From positions 330,974 to 394,973 of the forward strand of contig NZ_VEAF01000005.1 of NCBI RefSeq assembly GCF_007673775.1: a stretch of DNA of 64,000 bases. The letters are read 5' to 3'. The stretch is from Curtobacterium sp. 9128. Lineage in GTDB: Bacteria > Actinomycetota > Actinomycetes > Actinomycetales > Microbacteriaceae. A program made the position numbers and the translations under genes. Positions 27,956 to 36,441 of this stretch are shown here, one piece after another (within the stretch, counting starts at the first letter, position 1; each line of letters opens with the position of its first letter). Under the pieces are notes generated by a model. It was not told the origin of the DNA. It saw only the letters and a program-made list of their open reading frames with translations, and searched no databases.

Positions 27956-29440
27956 ATGGCCGACACCACTCCCCGCGCGACGAGCAACCGCTCCACCACT
28001 CCCGGCTCCTCGACCTTCAAGGACTTCATCGGTTCCCAGTGGGCCGAGCGCGACCGGCCGCTGCCGTCCGCGCGTGAGCAGGCGACGTTCGCCGCAGCGC
28101 GCCGAGACCGCATCTCCGCGCTGCACCCCGGGCGCACGATCGTGGTGCCCGCCGGCACCGCGAAGGTCCGCTCGAACGACTGCGACTACCCGTTCCGACC
28201 GCACTCCGCGTTCGCGCACCTGACCGGCTGGGGCACCGACACGGTCGTCGGCTCCGTGCTCGTGATGACGCCGTCCGACGACGGCCACGACGCCACCCTC
28301 TACTTCCGGGCGACCGCCGGCCGTGACTCCGAGGAGTTCTACGCGAACCCCGAGATCGGCGAGTTCTGGGTGGGTCCGCGGCCCTCCCTCGCCGAGGTCG
28401 CCGCCGACCTCGGTGTCGCCACCGCCGACCTCGGCGCGCTCGACACCGTGCTCGGTGCCCTCGACGACCAGGTGTTGGTCGTGCGCGACGCCGACGTGGA
28501 CCTCACCCGGGCGCTCGACGACCGCCTCGGCTCCCCCGTCGGTGGCGTCGCCGCGACGGACGACACCCCCGCCTCCGACGACGTCCTGGCACGCGACCTC
28601 TCCGAGCTCCGCCTCGTGAAGGACCCGTTCGAGGTCAACGAGCTCCGCAAGGCCGTCGACGCGACCAAGCACGGCTTCGACGACGTCATCGCCGACTTCG
28701 ACGCCGTGCTCGCGCACCCCCGCGGCGAGCGCATCGTCGAGGGCACGTTCAACCGTCGCGCCCGTGCCGACGGCAACACGGTGGGATACGACACCATCGC
28801 CGCTTCGGGACACCACGCGTGCATCCTGCACTGGACCCGCAACGACGGAGCCGTCCAGCCGGGCGACCTCATCCTCATCGACGCCGGAGTCGAGGTCGAC
28901 TCCTTCTACACGGCCGACATCACCCGCACGCTGCCGGTCAGCGGCACCTTCACCGACGTGCAGCGCATGGTCTACGACGCCGTGCTCGAGGCCGCCGACG
29001 CCGCCTTCGCGATCGTCAAGCCGGGCATCACCTTCCGCCAGGTGCACGCCACGGCGATGGAGGTCATCGCGCGCAAGACCGCCGAGTGGGGCTTCCTCCC
29101 CGTCTCCGCCGAGGAGTCGCTGCAGCCCGACAACCAGTTCCACCGTCGGTACATGGTGCACGGCACGAGCCACCACCTCGGCCTCGACGTGCACGACTGC
29201 GCAAAGGCCCGTCGCGAGATGTACATCGACGGGATCGTCGAGCCCGGGATGGTGTTCACGATCGAGCCCGGTCTCTACTTCCAGCAGGACGACCTCACCG
29301 TACCCGAGGAGTTCCGCGGCATCGGTGTACGGATCGAGGACGACGTCCTCGTGACCGCCGACGGCGCCGAGAACCTGTCGGTCGGCATCCCCAGGACCCC
29401 CTCGGAAGTGGAGGGGTGGATCGCCCGGACCGGGCGCTAG
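27956..29440 (+). CDS. pepP: Xaa-Pro aminopeptidase (aminopeptidase P, M24B)
   Basis: Protein of 494 aa. Removes N-terminal residues linked to proline. The C-terminal pita-bread domain shows the five dimetal ligands: LIDAGVEVDSFYTADITRT (two Asp), HGTSHHLGLDVHD (His), TIEPGLYF (Glu) and GVRIEDDVLVT (Glu). The N-terminal creatinase-like domain is complete. ATG 27956 is used; ATG 27944 and 27947 in the same region add a few residues and cannot be excluded. The next gene begins 9 bp later. Confidence 0.93.
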   Translation: MADTTPRATSNRSTTPGSSTFKDFIGSQWAERDRPLPSAREQATFAAARRDRISALHPGRTIVVPAGTAKVRSNDCDYPFRPHSAFAHLTGWGTDTVVGSVLVMTPSDDGHDATLYFRATAGRDSEEFYANPEIGEFWVGPRPSLAEVAADLGVATADLGALDTVLGALDDQVLVVRDADVDLTRALDDRLGSPVGGVAATDDTPASDDVLARDLSELRLVKDPFEVNELRKAVDATKHGFDDVIADFDAVLAHPRGERIVEGTFNRRARADGNTVGYDTIAASGHHACILHWTRNDGAVQPGDLILIDAGVEVDSFYTADITRTLPVSGTFTDVQRMVYDAVLEAADAAFAIVKPGITFRQVHATAMEVIARKTAEWGFLPVSAEESLQPDNQFHRRYMVHGTSHHLGLDVHDCAKARREMYIDGIVEPGMVFTIEPGLYFQQDDLTVPEEFRGIGVRIEDDVLVTADGAENLSVGIPRTPSEVEGWIARTGR

Positions 29441-29443
29441 CCT
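29438..29443 (+). promoter_or_regulatory. Leaderless -10 (TAGCCT) of the GNAT gene, overlapping the pepP stop
   Basis: The hexamer begins with the TAG stop codon of pepP and ends 6 nt before GTG 29450, so the acetyltransferase may have its own promoter inside the junction. Confidence 0.45.
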
Positions 29444-29449
29444 GATCGG

Positions 29450-29926
29450 GTGACGACACCCGGAGCCTCCGCGCAGAACCTCGCGATCGACGTCGAGCAC
29501 TTCGACTCCCCCGATGCCATGCGGCTCCGGGCCGCCCAGCGGATCGAGATCGACAGCACCTACGGCGGCGACACCGAGCCGGGCGAGAAGCCGACGGCGG
29601 AGTCGATCGCGGTGTTCTTCGTCGCGCGCGACCAGGACGGCACGCCCCTCGGCTGCGGTGGGCTGCGGCTCGTCGAGGACGGCATCACCGAGATCAAGCG
29701 GATGTACGTCCGGCGTGAGTCCCGCGGGGCCGGGGTCGCGACGGAGATCCTGCGACGGCTGGAAGAGGCAGCGCTCGACCTCGGTTCGCCGGCGCTCGTG
29801 CTCGAGACGGGGCCGGCGCAGACGCGGGCGATCCGGTTCTACGAGCGTGAGGGCTTCACCCGCATCGCGAACTTCGGTCCGTACGTCGGGGCACCCCTGT
29901 CCGTCTGCTACTCGAAGGTGCTCTAG
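29450..29926 (+). CDS. GNAT-family N-acetyltransferase
   Basis: Protein of 158 aa. The acetyl-CoA pyrophosphate loop is RRESRGAGVATEIL (consensus Q/RxxGxG/A), preceded by EIKRMYV and followed by the C-terminal AIRFYEREGFTRI. Single-domain GNAT; the acceptor is unknown. GTG 29450. Lies 9 bp behind pepP. Confidence 0.9.
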   Translation: MTTPGASAQNLAIDVEHFDSPDAMRLRAAQRIEIDSTYGGDTEPGEKPTAESIAVFFVARDQDGTPLGCGGLRLVEDGITEIKRMYVRRESRGAGVATEILRRLEEAALDLGSPALVLETGPAQTRAIRFYEREGFTRIANFGPYVGAPLSVCYSKVL

Positions 29927-30351
29927 GCCCGTCCCGCGCTGTCTTCGCCTGTCACGTGGCCGAGGTCGCCCCACGCGGTCGGGGTTCCAGAATTGCGGAA
30001 CCCCGAGGCGCCCGGACGGCGAGTCGTGGAACCCCGACGGACCTGAGCGGCGAGTCGTGGAACCTCGGCGGGCGCGGGCTCGGACGCGGGCTCGGGCGCG
30101 GCCCCTCGCGGACACGACTGGTCACGACACCCCGCCGACGTGCGCCGAGTGGTCGCGATCGGTCGTTCGCCCGCGCCACGACCGACGTTCTTCGACCGCC
30201 CGGCAGCAGTGAGCGGGGAGTCTCGACCAGTCGGCGCGAGACGGAGGCCCGAGGGGGAAGCACGAGCGGGAAGCACGAGCGAGACGCGCGAGGGAGGCGC
30301 GAGACCCGCGGGACGACGAGTCGCTCCCGCAGCCCCGCCGTCAGTCAGCGA
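29927..30351. other. Intergenic region with the second 82-bp element
   Basis: The 425-bp gap between the GNAT gene and the convergent GSP17M-like gene carries copy B of the dispersed element (29983-30064), then G/C-rich sequence with short repeats such as gggctcggacgcgggctcgg and gggaagcacgagc twice (30245-30275). No reading frame with a credible start or coding pattern is seen. Confidence 0.65.
29983..30064 (-). repeat. 82-bp dispersed element, copy B (inverted)
   Basis: Read on the minus strand it begins ggttccacgactcgccgctc, contains a second ggttccacgactcgccg, and ends with ggaacc after aattctgg. Same length as copy A at 17231-17312. Confidence 0.75.
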
Positions 30352-31299
30352 TCAGCGCTGCTCGTCGTCGCCGCGGGACTCGGGAGCCTCGCCCGCGGGA
30401 CGCTCCGCCGCCGGCTGCTCGCCCGGAGCCTGACCAGCGTTCGACACCGGCGGGGTCGCTCCCGGAACGCGCTCCCCGTAGCGCGGGGGCTCCTCCGGAC
30501 GAAACGCCGGTGCGGACGAGGACGACGACGCGGACGAGGACCCCGCAGGCTGCTGCGTCCCGGTCTCACCCCAGCGCGGACCCTCGTTCGTGCCGTACCG
30601 CGGCTTGGCCCCCGGGACCGAACCCGACGTGCCGGGCTGACCCGAGCCTCCCGGCGCACCGTGCGGGGTGGACTGCCCGCCGTACGGCGAGCCCTGGGCC
30701 GGACCCGGACGCCACGGCTCCTGGTGCGGCGGGCGCGGCGGCTGGCCCTGGCCCTGCCCCTGCCCCTGGAACGGCGCCCCCTGCTGCTGGCCCGGGTTCC
30801 ACGCCGCGTGCGGCGTGGCCCCGAACTGCCCGAGGATGCGCTGCGCCTGCCCGACGAGCTGCGGGTCGACGATGATCTGGTAGTTCGTGGCGAGGACCTG
30901 GTGCACGCTCGTGAAGTCGCGCTGCCGCTTCGTGATCGCGAACGACACGACGCCGTACAGCACACCGAACGCGGCGCCGATGAGCACGGCCGCGAAGATC
31001 AGACCGCTGGCGGTCGGCGAGAACAGCGTCAGGACGATGCCGAAGAAGAACCCGAGCCAGAGCCCGGACAGCGCACCGGCGAGCGCAGCACGTCCGTAGG
31101 TCATCTTGCCGGTGACCCGCTCGACGGTCTTGAGGTCGTTGCCGACGATGGAGAGCTTGTTGACGGGGAAGTCGGACTCCGCGAGCTTGGCCACCATCCG
31201 CTGCGCGTCCGGGTAGCTGTCGAAGGTGCCGAGGACATCGCCACGGGGCAGCGTGGGGAAGACCTGCGCGGTGCGACCGAAGGGGCTCTGAGTGCTCAC
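30352..31299 (-). CDS. General stress protein 17M-like membrane protein with disordered tail
   Basis: Protein of 315 aa. The N-terminal half contains a GSP17M/YflT-like domain (LGTFDSYPDAQRMVAKLAESDFPVNKLSIVGNDL, given here only in part as DSYPDAQRMV) followed by two membrane segments around residues 75-125. The C-terminal 160 residues are disordered, rich in Gly, Gln, Pro and Ser (QGQGQGQ, PYGGQ, RYGE). GTG 31299. The role of such proteins in actinobacteria is unknown; the name reflects the fold only. Confidence 0.8.
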   Translation of the reverse strand: MSTQSPFGRTAQVFPTLPRGDVLGTFDSYPDAQRMVAKLAESDFPVNKLSIVGNDLKTVERVTGKMTYGRAALAGALSGLWLGFFFGIVLTLFSPTASGLIFAAVLIGAAFGVLYGVVSFAITKRQRDFTSVHQVLATNYQIIVDPQLVGQAQRILGQFGATPHAAWNPGQQQGAPFQGQGQGQGQPPRPPHQEPWRPGPAQGSPYGGQSTPHGAPGGSGQPGTSGSVPGAKPRYGTNEGPRWGETGTQQPAGSSSASSSSSAPAFRPEEPPRYGERVPGATPPVSNAGQAPGEQPAAERPAGEAPESRGDDEQR

Positions 31300-31367
31300 A
31301 CAGTCATCATCCACCGTTCCCCTTGCAATCACACGAGAGCGGCCAGGGAAGCGCCCGGGTGACCGGC

Positions 31368-31373
31368 TACGCT
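31368..31373 (+). promoter_or_regulatory. Leaderless -10 (TACGCT) of the MgtE_N/CBS gene
   Basis: Six nt before GTG 31380; it would drive the three-gene run up to mrp. Confidence 0.55.
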
Positions 31374-31379
31374 GGCCGG

Positions 31380-32720
31380 GTGAGCGCCACGAAGGTATTC
31401 GTCGCCCGCCTGGCCGGGTGCTCCGTCTTCGACCCCGCAGGCGACCGCGTCGGCAAGGTCCGGGACGTCCTGGTCGTCTACCGCCGAGTCGACCCTCCGC
31501 ACGTCGTCGGGTTGATCGTCGAGGTCCCCGGCAAGCGCCGCATCTTCGTGTCGGTCGGTCGGATCACGTCGATCGGTGCCGGGCAGGTCATCACGACCGG
31601 CCTGGTGAACATGCGCCGCTTCGAGCAGCGCGGCGGCGAGGTCCGGGTCATCGCGGAGATGCTCGGCCGCAAGGTCCTCATCACGAAGGAGCGCATCCGA
31701 GCGACCATCGAGGACATCGCGATCGAGGACCGCGGCCAGGGCGACTGGGAGGTGTCGCAGCTCTTCCTCCGGAAGCCGAAGACCACCCCGTCCCCGTTCG
31801 GCAAGGGTCCGACGACGTTCGCGACCTGGAACGAGGTCACCGAGGACGAGCTCCCCGGGGAGTCGCAGTCCGCCGAGCACGTCATCGCCGCGTACTCCGA
31901 CCTGGTGCCGGCCGACCTGGCATCGACGCTCCTCGACCTGCCCGTCGAACGTCGGCTCGAGGTCGCCGAGGAGCTCCCCGACGACCGGCTCGCCGACGTC
32001 CTCGAGGAGATGCCCGACACCGAGCGCGTCGAGATCCTCTCCTCGCTCGAGGACGCCCGCGCCGCCGACGTCCTCGACCAGATGCAGCCCGACGACGCCG
32101 CCGACCTCCTCGCCGAGCTCTCCGACGAGCGGAGCGAAGCCCTCCTGCAGCTCATGGAGCCGGAGGAGGCGCAGGACGTCCGCATGCTCCTGGAGTACGA
32201 GCCGGACACCGCCGGTGGTCTCATGACGACGGAGCCGGTGATCGTCTCCGCCGACGCCACCGTCGCGGAGGGGCTCGCGCTCATCCGCCGCCACGAGCTC
32301 GCACCGGCGCTCGGCGCGAGCGTCTGCGTCACGCTGCCGCCGTACGAACCGCCGACGGGGCGCTTCCTCGGGCTCGTGCACTTCCAGCGGATGCTGCGCT
32401 ACCCGCCGAACGAGCGCCTCGGCACGCTCATCGACCAGCAGACCGAGCCCGTGCGGGTCGACGCCAGCGCGGCGGAGGTCACGCGGATCATGGCGACCTA
32501 CAACCTCGTGTCCGTCCCCGTGGTCGACGACGCCCACCGCCTGGTCGGGGTGGTGACGATCGACGACGTGCTCGACCACGTCCTGCCCGACGACTGGCGG
32601 AGTCAGAGCGACACCGAGGCCGTGGGCGCGGCCAGACCGCGCGCACGCAGCCGCAGGGCTCCGGTGACACCGGGCCGCACCGCACCGGGAAGGAGGAACG
32701 CACGTGGCACGAACGGATGA
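31380..32720 (+). CDS. Soluble PRC-barrel/MgtE_N/CBS-domain protein
   Basis: Protein of 446 aa. Order: PRC-barrel-like N-terminus (FDPAGDRVGKVRDVLVV), helical MgtE N-terminal domain (about 165-270; DRLADVLEEMPDTERVEILSS in short form EEMPDTERVE), then a CBS pair (about 275-415). It lacks the five-helix channel domain of true MgtE magnesium channels, so it is a cytosolic sensor-like protein and not a transporter. Mycobacterial Rv1232c is the positional match. Its last 17 bp overlap the DUF1003 gene. Confidence 0.88.
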   Translation: MSATKVFVARLAGCSVFDPAGDRVGKVRDVLVVYRRVDPPHVVGLIVEVPGKRRIFVSVGRITSIGAGQVITTGLVNMRRFEQRGGEVRVIAEMLGRKVLITKERIRATIEDIAIEDRGQGDWEVSQLFLRKPKTTPSPFGKGPTTFATWNEVTEDELPGESQSAEHVIAAYSDLVPADLASTLLDLPVERRLEVAEELPDDRLADVLEEMPDTERVEILSSLEDARAADVLDQMQPDDAADLLAELSDERSEALLQLMEPEEAQDVRMLLEYEPDTAGGLMTTEPVIVSADATVAEGLALIRRHELAPALGASVCVTLPPYEPPTGRFLGLVHFQRMLRYPPNERLGTLIDQQTEPVRVDASAAEVTRIMATYNLVSVPVVDDAHRLVGVVTIDDVLDHVLPDDWRSQSDTEAVGAARPRARSRRAPVTPGRTAPGRRNARGTNG

Positions 32721-33264
32721 GAACCGGCGGGAGCGCCAGGACGAGCGCCTCGACTCCCCGAAGGGCATGCGCACCCGCGTGCTCCCCACCCGACGCCGGA
32801 ACGGCCGTGGTGACGCCTTCGGCCGCGCGACCGAGGGCATCGCCCGGGCGATGGGCACGCCCTGGTTCCTCGTCGGCCTGACGCTCTTCTGCGCCGTCTG
32901 GATGGGCTGGAACACGCTCCTGCCGAAGGCGCTCCAGTTCGACTCCGCCGCGATCGGCTTCACGGCGCTGACCCTGGTGCTCTCGCTCCAGGCCTCGTAC
33001 GCGGCGCCGCTCATCCTGCTCGCGCAGAACCGGCAGGACGACCGCGACCGGGTGCAGTTCGAGCAGGACCGGCAGCGCGCGGAGCGGACCCTCGCCGACA
33101 CGGAGTACCTGGCCCGCGAGGTCGTGGCACTCCGCCTGGCGATGCGGGACATGGCGTCGAAGGACTTCATCCGCGCCGAACTCCGCTCGCTGCTCGAGGA
33201 ACTCGACCGCCGCGACGCAATCGACGACGGCGAACCGGAGCGGCAGGCGGAAGCGCGTGGCTGA
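32704..33264 (+). CDS. DUF1003 membrane protein
   Basis: Protein of 186 aa. Two membrane segments (GTPWFLVGLTLFCAVWMGWN and AIGFTALTLVLSLQASYAAP) and a C-terminal coiled coil (QFEQDRQRAERTLADTEYL) match DUF1003, function unknown. GTG 32704 is preceded by GGAAGGAGG at 32690-32698. Overlaps both neighbours (17 bp with the CBS gene, 8 bp with mrp), so the three are coupled. The basic N-terminus (VLPTRRRNGRG) is cytosolic. Confidence 0.88.
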   Translation: MARTDENRRERQDERLDSPKGMRTRVLPTRRRNGRGDAFGRATEGIARAMGTPWFLVGLTLFCAVWMGWNTLLPKALQFDSAAIGFTALTLVLSLQASYAAPLILLAQNRQDDRDRVQFEQDRQRAERTLADTEYLAREVVALRLAMRDMASKDFIRAELRSLLEELDRRDAIDDGEPERQAEARG

Positions 33265-34423
33265 CGCCACGCTCCCCACGGACGACCAGCAGCTCGGCGC
33301 CGCCGTCCTCGCTGCGCTCGGTCGCGTCGTGGACCCCGAGATCCGCCGCCCCGTCACGGAGCTCGACATGATCCGTGGTGTCGACGTGCAGCCGGGAGGC
33401 TCGGTGCGCGTCGACCTGCAGCTCACGATCGTCGGGTGTCCGGCCGCCGACACCATCGAGCGCGACGTCCGGTCTGCCGCCGGCTCCGTCGCCGGGGTGC
33501 ACAGCGTCGCCGTCGACGTGTCCGTGATGGACCCGGCCGTCCGGAAGGCCCTCACCGAGCGACTCCGCGAGGGACGCCCCCAGGGCGTGCAGTTCACCGC
33601 GGACTCCCTGACCCGCGTCGTCGCCGTCACGAGCGGCAAGGGCGGCGTCGGGAAGTCCACCGTGACGGTGAACCTGGCCGTCGCACTCGCCCGCCGCGGC
33701 CTCCGGGTCGGTGTCGTCGACGTCGACGTGCACGGGTTCAGCGTGCCGGGGCTGATGGGCCTCACGGACGAGCACGGCGTGGCGCCGCGGCCGACCCGGG
33801 TGGACAGCATGATCCTGCCGCCGGTCGCCCACGACGTGAAGGTGATCTCGATCGGCATGTTCGTCGACGATGCGTCGACCGCGGTCTCCTGGCGCGGGCC
33901 GATGCTGCACCGGACCGTGAACCAGTTCCTGTCCGACGTGTGGTTCGGCGACCTCGACGTGCTCCTGCTCGACATGCCGCCGGGCACCGGGGACGTGGCG
34001 ATCTCCGTCGGCCAGCTGCTCCCCCACGCCGAGGTGCTCGTCGTGACCACGCCGCAGGCCGCCGCGGCCGACGTCGCCGAGCGCAGCGGGGTCGTCGCAC
34101 GGCAGACCGGGCAGCGGGTCGTCGGCGTCGTCGAGAACATGGCGGGACTCGTCCAGCCCGACGGCTCCGTGCTGCACCTGTTCGGCGAGGGCGGTGGCGC
34201 CGAGACCGCCGCTCGGCTCTCCCGGGGACAGGACTCCCCCGTCCCGGTGCTCGGCAGCGTGCCACTCTCGGTCCCGCTCCGCCAGGGCGGGGACGACGGC
34301 CTGCCCGTGGTGCTCGGCGACCCGACGGACCCGGCGGCCGTCGCCCTGACCGCCGTCGCCGACCGACTGGCGATGATGGGCCGGGGTCTCGCCGGCCGGA
34401 AGCTCGGGCTCTCCCTCTCCTGA
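33257..34423 (+). CDS. mrp: Mrp/NBP35-family P-loop ATPase, iron-sulfur cluster carrier
   Basis: Protein of 388 aa. N-terminal MIP18/DUF59 domain (residues 10-100), deviant Walker A SGKGGVGKST (K133), DVDVHGFSVPG, and DMPPGTGD. Family role: assembly or transfer of [4Fe-4S] clusters. The C-terminal CxxC found in many Mrp proteins is replaced by LVQPDGS in ENMAGLVQPDGSVLHLFG, as I recall for other actinobacterial members. GTG 33257 overlaps the DUF1003 end by 8 bp. Confidence 0.92.
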   Translation: MADATLPTDDQQLGAAVLAALGRVVDPEIRRPVTELDMIRGVDVQPGGSVRVDLQLTIVGCPAADTIERDVRSAAGSVAGVHSVAVDVSVMDPAVRKALTERLREGRPQGVQFTADSLTRVVAVTSGKGGVGKSTVTVNLAVALARRGLRVGVVDVDVHGFSVPGLMGLTDEHGVAPRPTRVDSMILPPVAHDVKVISIGMFVDDASTAVSWRGPMLHRTVNQFLSDVWFGDLDVLLLDMPPGTGDVAISVGQLLPHAEVLVVTTPQAAAADVAERSGVVARQTGQRVVGVVENMAGLVQPDGSVLHLFGEGGGAETAARLSRGQDSPVPVLGSVPLSVPLRQGGDDGLPVVLGDPTDPAAVALTAVADRLAMMGRGLAGRKLGLSLS

Positions 34424-34555
34424 GGCCGTCCGGCGCTGCCGTCCACAGTCGCCGTCCATGGCCGCCGTCCGCAACGGTCCACGCGGCGCGTCCTGTACGT
34501 CCTCTCATGGAAGTCACGGCTCCGGTGCGCGCATTATGCAGGGGTATTCCACAAT

Positions 34556-34582
34556 GCTCCTGCGAATTCAGGGCGCAGGAGC
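34556..34582. promoter_or_regulatory. Inverted repeat upstream of the chitinase gene
   Basis: gctcctgcg and cgcaggagc, nine-base arms with a 9-nt spacer aattcaggg, in a locally AT-richer stretch (34530-34575). It may be an operator for a regulator of chitin use or a leader hairpin; it lies 47 bp before the start codon. Confidence 0.5.
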
Positions 34583-34628
34583 CCCACCGGGTCGACGACG
34601 TCGTCGACCGAAGGACAGGAGAACCCAG

Positions 34629-35939
34629 GTGAACAGGACCACCAGGATCCGGATGGGCGTCGTCGGCGCCCTGGCAGCAGCGCTCGCAGGGGGAGCGCTC
34701 GCTGCCGCACCGGCGACGGCCGCGACCGCCGCCACCACCTGTGCGAGCCCGTGGGCCGCCGGGACCGCATACACCGGCGGCCAGACGGTCAGTGAGAACG
34801 GCACGAACTACACCGCCAACTGGTGGACCCAGGGCGACGACCCCGCGACGCACTCCGGCGCCACGGGGAGCGGGCAGCCGTGGACCTCGGCCGGCTCGTG
34901 CACGGGTGGCACCACCGGCGGCGGGACCGGGGGCGGCACCGGCACGGGAGGCGGCACCACGACGCCGGGGAACGGCAGCACGGGGAGCGCGAGCGGCCTG
35001 GTCTTCAGCCCGTACAAGGACGTCACGGTCAACCTCGACTGGAACACGAACGTGATGAACACCGCCGTCACCGGCACACGCATCCCCGTCGTGGGGAGTT
35101 CGAACAGCCTGGTGTCGACCAGGGAACCCGGCCTCAAGGCGATCACCCTCGCCTTCGCGACCGGGACCTGCGGCAGCGAGAACTGGGGCGGGGTCGCGGC
35201 CGACGCGTTCGCCAGCGCCAACATCCCGAAGCTCGACGCCGCTGGTGTGAACTACGTCGTCAGCACGGGCGGGGCAGCAGGACAGTTCAAGTGTTCCGGC
35301 ACCGCCTTGCAGAGCTTCATCGCCCGGTACGCGTCCCCGCACATGGTCGGCGTCGACTTCGACATCGAGAGCGGCCAGTCCGCGTCCGACATCCAGAACC
35401 TCGTCTCCGCCGCGGCACTGGCACAGACGAAGTACCCGAACCTGCGCTTCTCGTTCACGCTGGCCACCCTCGCCGCGAGCGACGGATCGTACGGCGGCCT
35501 CAACAGCACCGGCGACACGACCGTCAAGGCGATCAAGGCCTCGAGCCTGACGAACTACACCGTCAACCTCATGACGATGGACTTCGGCCGCGCCACCTCG
35601 GCGAACTGCGTCGTCGTCGGGTCGACGTGCGAGATGGGACAGTCGACCATCCAGGCCGTGACGAACCTGCAGCACACGTACGGCACGCCCGCGTCGAAGA
35701 TCGAGGTCACGCCGATGCTCGGGGTGAACGACGCCTCGGACGAGGTCTTCACGCTCGCCGACGCGGACACGGTGTCCGCCTACGCGAAGTCGCACGGCCT
35801 GGCCGGCGTGCACACCTGGTCCCTCGACCGCGACACCCCCTGCGCCACCCCGACGAGCACCGCGTCTGCGACGTGCAGCTCCGTCTCGGGCACGGCGGCG
35901 CTGGCCTGGACCGACCGGTTCCTCGCCGACCTCAAGTAG
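34629..35939 (+). CDS. Secreted GH18 chitinase with N-terminal carbohydrate-binding module
   Basis: Protein of 436 aa. Signal peptide (residues 1 to about 32, cut after an AxA such as PATAATA), a CBM5/12-like module at about 38-91 with aromatic residues (WAAGTAYTGG, NWWTQGDDP), a Gly/Thr linker (92-120), then a GH18 catalytic domain. The catalytic motif is G241-V-D-F-D-I-E247. Hydrolyses chitin outside the cell. GTG 34629 follows AGGAGAA. It stands alone between mrp and the TatB-like gene, which are neighbours in other actinobacteria. Confidence 0.92.
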   Translation: MNRTTRIRMGVVGALAAALAGGALAAAPATAATAATTCASPWAAGTAYTGGQTVSENGTNYTANWWTQGDDPATHSGATGSGQPWTSAGSCTGGTTGGGTGGGTGTGGGTTTPGNGSTGSASGLVFSPYKDVTVNLDWNTNVMNTAVTGTRIPVVGSSNSLVSTREPGLKAITLAFATGTCGSENWGGVAADAFASANIPKLDAAGVNYVVSTGGAAGQFKCSGTALQSFIARYASPHMVGVDFDIESGQSASDIQNLVSAAALAQTKYPNLRFSFTLATLAASDGSYGGLNSTGDTTVKAIKASSLTNYTVNLMTMDFGRATSANCVVVGSTCEMGQSTIQAVTNLQHTYGTPASKIEVTPMLGVNDASDEVFTLADADTVSAYAKSHGLAGVHTWSLDRDTPCATPTSTASATCSSVSGTAALAWTDRFLADLK

Positions 35940-35950
35940 TCGTCACCACC

Positions 35951-36000
35951 TGACGGACGGGAGGCCCGGTGCCAGCTGGCACCGGGCCTCCCGTCCGTCA
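35951..36000. terminator. Perfect 50-bp palindrome between convergent chitinase and tatB-like genes
   Basis: Two 25-bp arms, no mismatch and no loop, starting tgacggacgggaggcccggt. It begins 12 bp after the chitinase stop and ends 11 bp before the end of the tatB-like gene. Best member of the GACGGGAGGC family. Confidence 0.85.
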
Positions 36001-36010
36001 TCGGCGTGCG

Positions 36011-36379
36011 TCAGGTCGATTCGCTGTCGAAGGGAGCGCGCTCCCCGGGGCCGAGCGGGACCACCGGCGCGGGAGCACGGACCTTCGTGGCGGTGACCAC
36101 CGGCGCGGACACGGCGGCACCGGCCGGCGCGGAGTCGAGCAGGGCGTCCCGGATGATGCGACGCGGGTCGTACTGGCGCGGATCGAGCTTCTGCCAGTCC
36201 ACGTCGTCGAAGTCGGGTCCCATCTCCTCGCGCATCCGGTCCTTCGCGGTGTCGGCGAACCGGCGCACCGCCTTCACGAACTCGGCGAGCTTCTGGGCGT
36301 ACATCGGCAAGCGCTGCGGCCCGAGCAGGAGCACGGCAATGATCCCGATGATCAGGATCTTGTCGAGCGGGATGTTCAC
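36011..36379 (-). CDS. tatB: TatA/TatB-like twin-arginine translocase subunit
   Basis: Protein of 122 aa. One N-terminal membrane helix (KILIIGIIAVLLLGPQRLP), the hinge LGPQRLP, an amphipathic helix (KLAEFVKAVRRFADTAKDRM) and an acidic/disordered tail, as in TatB. It would form part of the Sec-independent export complex for folded proteins. No tatC is in the window. GTG 36379 is 7 nt after TAGGCT. Positional counterpart: mycobacterial tatB near Rv1224. Confidence 0.85.
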   Translation of the reverse strand: MNIPLDKILIIGIIAVLLLGPQRLPMYAQKLAEFVKAVRRFADTAKDRMREEMGPDFDDVDWQKLDPRQYDPRRIIRDALLDSAPAGAAVSAPVVTATKVRAPAPVVPLGPGERAPFDSEST

Positions 36380-36386
36380 ACGAGCG

Positions 36387-36392
36387 AGCCTA
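36387..36392 (-). promoter_or_regulatory. Leaderless -10 (TAGGCT) of the tatB-like gene
   Basis: Seven nt before GTG 36379. Confidence 0.55.
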
Positions 36393-36416
36393 ACCCGAAC
36401 CGACCGGACTGCACCC

Positions 36417-36422
36417 TAGAGT
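36417..36422 (+). promoter_or_regulatory. Possible -10 (TAGAGT) of the O-methyltransferase gene
   Basis: Twenty nt before GTG 36442, leaving a short leader with GAGGAG at 36431-36436. Confidence 0.45.
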
Positions 36423-36441
36423 TGTCGACCGAGGAGTGTGC

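Noticed and set aside
31380-32720. Magnesium transporter MgtE
   Set aside because: The membrane channel domain is missing; only the N-terminal and CBS domains are present.
34424-34628. Riboswitch before the chitinase gene
   Set aside because: Only a single 9-bp inverted repeat is seen; no known aptamer motif is recognisable.
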